From positions 112,993,001 through 113,057,000 of the forward strand of contig NC_091246.1 in NCBI RefSeq assembly GCF_042477335.2: 64,000 nucleotides of DNA, written 5' to 3'. Positions 57,041 through 64,000 of this stretch are shown one piece after another. The stretch comes from Ovis canadensis (Eukaryota > Chordata > Mammalia > Artiodactyla > Bovidae). The notes below the pieces were generated by a model. The model did not search any database. It was given only the letters and a program-made list of their open reading frames with translations, and was not told the origin of the DNA. A program made the translations under genes and the position numbers. Within the stretch, counting starts at the first letter, position 1, and every line of letters begins with the position of its first letter.

Positions 57041-57860
57041 TATTTATTTTAACTGGAGGATAAGTATAATACTGTGATGGTTTTTGCCACATGTCAGTAG
57101 AAAACAGCCCCAGGTACACATGTGCCCCCCATCCTGAGCCCCCTCCCACCTTCCTCCCCACCCTCTCCCTCTAGGTTGTCCCAGAGCACTGCCTTCCGGC
57201 GTCCTGCGTCATTCGTTGAACTCACACTGGTCATGTATTTTACACACAGCAATGTACATGTTTCAGTGCTATTCTCTCAAATCATCCCTCCCTTGCCTTT
57301 TCCCACTGAGTCCAAAAGTCTGTTCTTTACGTCTATGTCTCCTTTGCTGCCCTGCACATAGGATGGTCCGTGCTGTCTTCCTAAACTCCGCATATGTGCA
57401 TTAATATATAGTATTTGTCTTTCTCTTTCTAACTTACTTCAGAAAGAAATAGGCTTTGTTTTCTAAGATGTGGTACCTATACACAATGGAATATTGATAG
57501 ATATTATGATATCTATATGATATTATGATATCTATATGATATTATGATAAGATAGAGATTACACCTAATGTGTGAATGGAATATTATATATATATATATA
57601 AAATATATACAGGCTTTGTTTTCTAACCCTACCCCTAGCCCTAGCCTTTGTTTTCTAAGATGTAGTACATATATACAGTTCAGGATGACTCAGCCATAAA
57701 AAAGGAATGAGAAAATGGCATTTTCTGCAACATGGTTGGAGTTAGACACTGTCCTGAGTGAAGTAAGTCAGAGAAAGACAAATGTTGTGTGATATCACTC
57801 ATATGGAATCTGAAAAAATGATACAAATGAGCTTAAACTAAACACTGAGTCACAGACTTT
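57041..57860 (-). mobile_element. L1 LINE, probable 5' inversion with internal duplications
   Basis: 57041-57445 is antisense L1 3' UTR (tttattttaactggaggata; tctcaaatcatccctccctt). From about 57465 forward L1 appears (taagatgtggtacctataca), breaks into a repeated 'atctatatgatattatgat' tract and a TA run, then a second forward copy (taagatgtagtacatatata, tgaagtaagtcagagaaaga). The ggctttgttttctaa segment occurs three times. Confidence 0.75.
57505..57610 (+). repeat. AT-rich tandem repeats inside L1
   Basis: Units of about 20 nt (atattatgatatctatatg) in tandem, followed by (TA)n at 57585-57608. Confidence 0.75.
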
Positions 57861-58147
57861 GAAAACCATCCCCCCTACTTCCTTCCGTGCATGGAACAGA
57901 TTCCAGTGGGAATATTTTATCATTAAATAATTAACCTACACTTAGTATAATCATGTTAGCAAATAAGAACATCTCTGACAAAAGTTAAAACATCATTTGT
58001 GATCTCATTGTCTACAAACTGTTGGTAAATATTTAGTGGCAACAACAAAAGGAAATATCTGCCAAGTCCTCTTCTTGTGCTTTTCGTATCTTTATATATA
58101 ATTGTGTTTGTCCAAATGGAATCATGTTTTACATATTTGGCGATTTG

Positions 58148-58157
58148 CCTTTTCCTA
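58148..58157. repeat. Target-site duplication, left copy, of Bov-tA 58158-58289
   Basis: ccttttccta, repeated at 58290-58299. Confidence 0.8.
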
Positions 58158-58289
58158 TGGGCTTCCCTGGTGGCTCAGATGGTAAAGAATCTGCCCGAAG
58201 TGCGGGAGACCTGGGTTCAATCCTTGTGTTGGGAGGATCCCCTGGCGGAGGGTGTGGCAACCTGCTGCGGTGTTCTTGCCTAGAGAACT
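58158..58289 (+). mobile_element. Bov-tA SINE, 3'-truncated, with target duplication
   Basis: Forward: tgggcttccctggtggctca, cctgggttcaatccttgtgt, ending gcctagagaactc. The BovA end is missing, yet ccttttccta flanks both sides exactly (58148-58157, 58290-58299). Confidence 0.88.
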
Positions 58290-58299
58290 CCTTTTCCTA
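58290..58299. repeat. Target-site duplication, right copy, of Bov-tA 58158-58289
   Basis: ccttttccta. Confidence 0.8.
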
Positions 58300-58457
58300 G
58301 TGTACCAGTCTATAGGAAATAGCTCACAGTCTCTTCTGTTCTTTTATTTGAAGATAAAATTATGCAGTAGCTCTAAAAATACTACTCAACCTGACTTACA
58401 AATAATCTAATTAATAATAAGGTATCCTAACACTCTTAGTTCTCATCTGTATCATTT

Positions 58458-58468
58458 AAAGAGACCTG
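58458..58468. repeat. Target-site duplication, left copy, of the outer Bov-tA
   Basis: aaagagacctg, repeated at 62105-62115, over 3.6 kb away, because the SINE between them was later expanded by insertions. Confidence 0.85.
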
Positions 58469-59000
58469 ACTCATACATCAGCGACCTTCCTCAGCGATCA
58501 ATGCAAAGAAATAGAGGAGAACAACAGAATGGGAAAGACTAGAGATTTCTTCAAAAAAATTCGAGACATCAAGGGAACATTTCATGCAAAGATGGGCTCA
58601 ATAAAGGACAGAAATGGTCTGGACCTAACAGAAGCAGAAGATATTAAGAAGAGGTGGCAAGAATACACAGAAGAACTATACAAAAAAGATCTTCACGACC
58701 CAGATAATCACGATGGTGTGATCACTCACCTAGAGCCAGACATCCTGGAATGTGAAGTCAAGTGGGCCTTACTTGACTTCACTACGAACAAAGCTAGTGT
58801 AGGTGATGGAATACCAGTGGAGCTACTTCAAATCCTGAAAGATGATGCTGTGAAAGTGCTGCACTCATTATGCCAGCAAATTTGGAAAACTCAGCAGTGG
58901 CCACAGAATTGGAAAAGGTCAGTTTTCATTCCAATCCCAAAGAAAGGCAGTGGCAAAGAATGCTCAAACTATTGCACAATTGCACTCATCTCACATGCTG

Positions 59001-59006
59001 GTAAAG
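59001..59006. repeat. LTR target-site duplication, left
   Basis: gtaaag, matching 60630-60635. Confidence 0.9.
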
Positions 59007-59819
59007 TGTCGGGGGCCAGCGTGAGGAACTCCGCCCATGGCGAAGGTCATGAGGAAGGAGGCTTGGCATACGCAAAGGCGTGATCAAGCCTCAGGAAACC
59101 CCCTGTTCCCGAGCATCTACCCCAAAACCAGAGTCTGTTTTATGCTCTCACCTACACCTCTGACTTTACGGGGGGCTCTCCCCCGTCACCATTTCTCTCA
59201 GAGAAGAAGTTAACTTGCAGCTCCAAGGCAATAAAAATTCCTGGGCGTGACAAGAATGTTTCAGCTTACGGACTCCTCTGAAGGTTATCTAGCCTGCCTG
59301 TATAGGTTCGTCCGGCCACATGTGATTGTTTACAACCTCCCAATCTGAGAGGCATGAGATGTTTTAGACTTAACTAAAGGCAAATTCTTTTGGGGAGTTG
59401 GAAATTATTAGTATAGTGGGTTGGTTAGGAATTATATTGGTGAAGGGTTTTTCATTTGTTGTGTCAATAATTGCTGCTAATTCCCTGCTCTGGGTGGGAC
59501 AAGGATGTTTCAGGTCAAACCTCTCTGCTGACAGACTAGCTTGTGTGACAGGATTATCCATACCCCTGCCACTATGCACATGATTGTTTACTACCTCTTA
59601 ACCATAAACAGCACAGAGAGTTTTGGAGTATTTTGAGAGTCTTAATTAGCATAGGGCTTCTTCTTCTTGTTGAGTCAATGATTGCCGTCAGGCCTCCATA
59701 TCCTTAGGCACCTGGGAATATATTAATCAATGTATTTGGAATATAGAAAAGGAAATATAGTAGTTTTTGATGTTAGCAATACTAGACTTTTTGAGTTAAT
59801 GAATTTTCTCTTTTGTAAT

Positions 59820-59892
59820 AGATCACTGTGCTTTGTTATAAATCACTGTGTCCTTGCTATGTATAAATCACTGTGTCCTTGCTATGTAAAAA
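59820..59892 (+). repeat. Tandem repeat inside LTR U3
   Basis: Three units built on atcactgtg(tccttgctatgt)a, the last two nearly identical. Confidence 0.8.
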
Positions 59893-60012
59893 ACTTTATC
59901 ACTATCTTAAGACTAGATCTTAAGGGGAGCATTGGTGAAAGGATTTTCATTTGTTGAGCTGATGTTTGCTGCTAAGTCTCCATATTCCCTGCCCTTATAA
60001 TGAATATAACGA

Positions 60013-60071
60013 ACATATAGGAGAAATAAGTATTAACCTTTAAGCATACAGGAGAAATAAGTATTAACCTT
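60013..60071 (+). repeat. Tandem repeat inside LTR U3 (about 32-nt period)
   Basis: aggagaaataagtattaacc occurs twice, separated by one period. Confidence 0.85.
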
Positions 60072-60629
60072 GAAGATTAATCATGCTAACCTTGGGATAA
60101 ATAAATTCCTTTCTTGATTGTAACTCACTACACCCTCATCCTATAGGAATGTAACTTTATTTGGAGGGTGGTGCCTGGTTTAAGAAAAAACACCCTTGGA
60201 GAAAATAAGTTTTCGGTTATCAGAAAGAAAGGATCATAAAATCCCTAAGACCTTTTTATGTGAAGCACCTGATTTTGATAAAGGTCAGCACTGCTGACCC
60301 CCGCATGACTCTGTATTCATCCCTATGTGTAACAAAAGGTATATAAGCAAACCCCAAAATAAAGAAATCGGATCAGTTTCTGGAAAGAGTGATTCCCCCA
60401 TGTCATTTCTTTCTTGCTACCTGTTTTTCAGGCTGAATTCCTATCTGGAGCATGGATACTATTCCACGTAGACCAAGTTATTCAGCCTCTTTTTCTCCAC
60501 TAATCTTCCTACCACACTATCCGTTTCTAATCTCTCTATATATCTGTAATTAAATATGTATTTTTCCAAGGACGCTGATGCCGTCTCCACCTTTGAATTC
60601 CCTGGATCCACCGGGGCTGGACCCTGGCA

Positions 60630-60635
60630 GTAAAG
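60630..60635. repeat. LTR target-site duplication, right
   Basis: gtaaag. Removing the LTR and one copy restores continuous BovB. Confidence 0.9.
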
Positions 60636-61896
60636 TAATGCTCAAAATTCTCCAAGCCAGGCTTCAGCAATACGTGAACCGTGAACTTCCAGATGTTCAA
60701 GCTGGTTTTAGAAAAGGCAGAGGAACCAGAGATCAAATGACCAACATCTGCTGGATCATGGAAAAAGCAAGAGAGTTCCAGAAAAACATCTATCTCTGCT
60801 TTATTGACTATGCCAAAGCCTTTGACTGTGTGGATCACAATAAACTGTGGAAAATTCTGGAAGAGATGGGAATACCAGACCACCTGACCTGTCTCTTGAG
60901 AAGCCTGTATGCAGGTCAGGAAGCAACAGTTAGAACTGGACATGGAACAACAGACTGGTTCCAAATAGGAAAAGGACTACATCAAGGCTGTATATTATCA
61001 CCCTGCTTATTGAACTTATATGCAGAGTACATCATGAGAAACGCTGGGCTGGAAGAAGCACAAGCTGGAATCAAGATTGCTGGGAGAAATATCAATAACA
61101 TCAGATATGCAGCTGACACCACCCTTATGGCAGAAAGTGAAGAGGAACTAAAAAGCCTCTTGATGAAAGTGAAAGAGGAGAGTGGAAAAGTTGGCTTAAA
61201 GCTCAACATTCAGAAAACGAAAATCATGGCATCCGGTCCCATCACTTCATGGCAAATAGATGGGGAAACATTGGAAACAGTGTCAGATTTTATTTTGGGG
61301 GGCTCGAAAATCACTGCAGATGGTGACTGCAGCCATGAAATTAAAAGATGCTTACTCCTTGGAAGAAAAGTTATGACTAACCTAGATAGTATATTCAAAA
61401 GCAGAGACATTACTTTGCCACCAAAGTCCATCTAGTCAAGGCTATGGTTTTTCCAGTAGTCATGTATGGATGTGAGAGTTGGACTGTGAAGAAGGCTGAG
61501 CGCCAAAGAATTGATGCTTTTGAACTGTGGTGTTGGAGAAGACTCTTGAGAGTCCCTTGGACTGCAAGGAAATCCAACCAGTCCATTCTGAAGATCAGCT
61601 CTGGGATTTCTTTGGAGGGAATGATGCTGAATCTGAAACTCCAGTACTTTGGCCACCTCATGTAAAGAGTTGACTCATTGGAAAAGACTCTGATGCTGGG
61701 AGGGATTGGGGGCAGGAGGAGAAGTGGGAGACAGAGGATGAGATGGCTGGATGGCATCACTGACTCGATGGACGTGAGTCTGAGTGAACTTCAGGAGTTG
61801 GTGATGGACAAGGAGGCCTGGCGTGCTGCGATTCATGGGGTTGCAAAGAGTCAGACACGACTGAGAGACTGAACTGAACTGAACTGACTCATACAT

Positions 61897-62104
61897 GTGT
61901 GCTGAGTCATGTCCACCTCTGTGATCCTATGGGCTGTAGCCCACCAGGTTCTTCTCTCCATGGGATTTCCCAGGCAAGTATACTCGAGTGGGTTGCCATT
62001 TCCTTCTTCATAGAATTTTTCTGACCTGGGGATCGAATCTACATCTCTTGTGTCTCCTGCATTGGCAGGCAGGTTCTTTACCACTAGCGCCACCTGGGAA
62101 GCCC
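61897..62104 (-). mobile_element. Bov-tA SINE, host of the BovB insertion
   Basis: Reverse SINE: gtgtgctgagtcatgtccac, tgggatttcccaggcaagta, ctagcgccacctgggaagcc. Its tail (actcatacat) is duplicated by the BovB insertion, and its own duplication is aaagagacctg (58458-58468, 62105-62115). Confidence 0.92.
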
Positions 62105-62115
62105 AAAGAGACCTG
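62105..62115. repeat. Target-site duplication, right copy, of the outer Bov-tA
   Basis: aaagagacctg, matching 58458-58468. Confidence 0.85.
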
Positions 62116-62790
62116 AAATCCACATCCCAAACAGAACAAAGTATGGGTTTGCAGATCCTGGTGTTCTGAGGTGAAGGAGGCCTCTGTACCTCTTGCTCTC
62201 TGCCTGCCTACTCTGCAGTTTAAACAGTGTCTTTATGGTCTCTATTTGCTTTGAGGTTATCAACAAGGCTGTAGCAGGCAAGGCAAGTGTTCCTTGTTCT
62301 ACATTACATATGAAAATGCTGACTCAATATTTGTATTACATCCTTGGCTTAATAATTGGCAAACAAGAATAATAGTGTTCTGACGTTAAACCCAGATCTT
62401 TCAGTGTATATCTTACTTCTCATTCCTCTTCTCTCTTTTTCTTTAAACTCTTTGTTCTTATATTAAAAAAATTAATGCTGCTTTCATATTTGTTTGTGTC
62501 TCTTTTAAAAAGATTAAAAAAACCCTAGTGCCCATTACATAGTATAGAGGGAATAAAAGATATCATAACTTCAAATTTTTAAAGGTTAATTGGGAAGCAA
62601 ATTCAATATAGCATCCATAGCTCAAACTAAAGGAACATGTGGAGTCCTGAATTTCAATCTTAAGATAGAGATTATGTTGCAGTTAATGAGTGAAGAATTG
62701 AATTTCATGGATTTATTATAACAGTTTCTACAAAACGAGGCTACTCCTAGATGAATGGTGATTTCAGCCACTCTACACTAATTTTATATT
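62116..62790. other. ANXA10 intron 1, AT-rich, nothing recognised
   Basis: No supported gene or repeat. Confidence 0.45.
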
Positions 62791-62794
62791 TTTA

Positions 62795-64000
62795 GAGGTT
62801 GGTAACCAGCAGTCTCGGGAGCAACCCTACGTCCAAGGAGTAGTGGCTGCATGGGTGCAGGAGGGCTGAGAGGAGCTACTCCACTTTCAAGGTCAGGAGG
62901 GGTAGCGGTGAGGAGATACCCCTCGTCCAAAGTAAGGAGCAGCGGCTGCACTATGCTGGAGCAGCCGTGAAGAGATACCCCATGTCCAAGGTAAGAGAAA
63001 CCCAAGTAAGACGGCAGGTGTTTCAAGAGGGAATCAGAGGGCAGACACACTGAAACCATAATCACAGAAAGCTAGTCAATCTAATCACACTAGGACCACA
63101 GCCTTGTCTAACTCAATGAAACTAAGCCATGCCCGCGGGGCCACCCAAGACTGGCGAGTCATGGTGGAGAGGCCTGACAGAATGTGGTCCACTGGAGAAG
63201 GGAATAGCAAACCACTTTAGTATTCTTGCCTTGAGAACCCCATGAACAGTAGGAAAACGCAAAATGATAGGATACCAAAAGAGGAACTCCCCAGGTCAGT
63301 AGGTGCCCAATATGCTACTGGAGATCAGTGGAGAAATAACTCCAGAAAGAATGAAGGGTTGGAGCCAAAGCAAAAACAATACCCAGCTGTGGATGTGACT
63401 GGTGATAGAAGCAAGATCCAATGCTGTAAAGAGCAATATTGCATAGGAACCTGGAATGTCAGGTCCATGAATCAAGGCAAATTGAAAGTGGTCAAACAAG
63501 ACATGGCAAGAGTGAATGTCAACATTCTAGGAATCAGTGAACTAAAGTGGATTGGAATGGGTGGATTTAACTCAGATGACCATTATATCTACTACTGTGG
63601 GCAGGAATCCCTTAGAAGAATTGGAATAGCCATCATGGTCAACAAAAGAGTCCAAAATGCAGTACTTGGATGCAATCTCAAAAACGACAAAATGATCTCT
63701 GTTCGTTTCCAAGGCAAACCATTCAATACCACGGTAATCCAAGCCTATGCCCCAACCAGTAATGCTGAAGAAGCTGAAGTTGAATGGTTCTGTGAAGACC
63801 TACAAGACCTTATAGAACTAACACCCTAAAAATATGTCCTTTTCATTATAGGGGACAAGAATGCAAAAGAAGGAAGTCAAGAAACACCTGGAATAACAGG
63901 CAAATTTGGCCTTGGAGTACGAATGAAGCAGGACAAAGGCTAATAGAGTTTTGCCAAGAGAATGCACTGGTCATAGCAAACACTCTCTTGCAACAACACA
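62795..64000 (+). mobile_element. BovB LINE, 5' end present, continues past window
   Basis: The 5' region has three related units (cgtccaaggag.., ctttcaaggtcaggagggg.., catgtccaaggtaag..). The endonuclease reading starts near 63242: CIGTWNVRSMNQGKLKVV, ILGISELKWIGMGGFNSDD, FQGKPFNTTVIQAYAPTSN. An in-frame TAA at about 63827 splits it before LFIIGDKNAKEG, whose GD(W/F)NAK box has Lys in the variable position. RT part lies outside. Inactive, but the 5' end makes it the most complete BovB head here. Confidence 0.92.

Larger units (their letters stand above)
59007..60629 (+). mobile_element. Solo LTR of a class II-like endogenous retrovirus
   Basis: Begins TGTCGGGGGCCAGCG and ends CCCTGGCA (TG...CA), with 6-bp duplication gtaaag at 59001-59006 and 60630-60635, as for ERVK/betaretrovirus-like elements. 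TATA-like tatataag at 60340 and AATAAA at 60358-60363 mark the U3/R border; U5 follows to 60629. No internal retroviral genes remain: it is the product of LTR-LTR recombination. Contains internal repeats. Long for an LTR (1,623 nt). Confidence 0.92.
58479..61886 (+). mobile_element. BovB LINE, 5'-truncated, interrupted by a solo LTR
   Basis: 58529-59006 encodes [53 protein letters not shown]. After the LTR it resumes at 60630 with [71 protein letters not shown], then RYAADTTLM and [12 protein letters not shown], open to 61432. The RT YADD box is changed to YAAD, which should abolish activity. Flanked by actcatacat (58469-58478 and 61887-61896). Without the LTR and its duplication it is about 1.78 kb. 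Confidence 0.94.

Noticed and set aside
59007..60629. Retroviral coding remnants in the LTR
   Set aside because: Only short frames without gag, pro, pol or env features; TG...CA ends and the 6-bp duplication show a solo LTR.
60578..61435. 285-codon open frame as a host gene
   Set aside because: BovB reverse transcriptase; its first residues are LTR sequence, so the start is artificial.

Overview
This is intron-rich mammalian nuclear DNA from a bovid or other ruminant. The diagnosis rests on the repeats: many Bov-tA and BOV-A2 SINEs, many BovB (RTE-clade) LINE copies, ruminant-type L1 3' ends and one CHR-type SINE. I cannot separate cattle from sheep, goat or relatives. There is no bacterial-style gene organisation.

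One protein-coding gene is recognisable: ANXA10 (annexin A10), on the minus strand, from its terminal exon (stop at 3162-3164, AATAAA at 2919-2924) to exon 2 (44862-44937). Eleven coding exons were placed by hand from splice sites and from similarity to annexin A10. Their lengths are 76, 95, 114, 91, 80, 54, 94, 96, 59, 123 and 69 nt. They join in one frame to 316 residues plus stop. With the short first coding exon known in human (about 8 codons) the protein would be 324 residues, the human length. I could not find exon 1; intron 1 fills 44938 to the right edge, and exon 1 and the promoter probably lie beyond it. The annexin repeats keep the helical core, but the GxGTD-type calcium loop is clearly retained only in repeat 2, as expected for this divergent annexin.

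Most of the rest is layered retrotransposon sequence. Left part (1-13 kb): BovB, L1 and SINE copies between exons 12 and 7. Middle (13-44 kb): long introns 6, 3 and 2 with L1 3' ends, several carrying 5' inversions. Around 30.77-31.03 kb is a CpG-dense segment with a CTCF-like motif. Right part (45-64 kb, intron 1): nested elements. These include a three-level nest (Bov-tA containing BovB containing a solo class II-like LTR, 58.46-62.12 kb), a 31-nt poly-C tract, and at the right edge the 5' end of a BovB whose endonuclease frame is broken.

I found no undescribed multi-gene system. The points most worth checking are: intron 7 of ANXA10, which is 84 nt, GC-rich, stop-free and in frame (28 extra codons if retained); an L1 with an apparent 3' transduction; poly-A-only and ultra-short retro-insertions with clean target-site duplications; the LTR nest and its internal tandem repeats; and the CTCF-like motifs.
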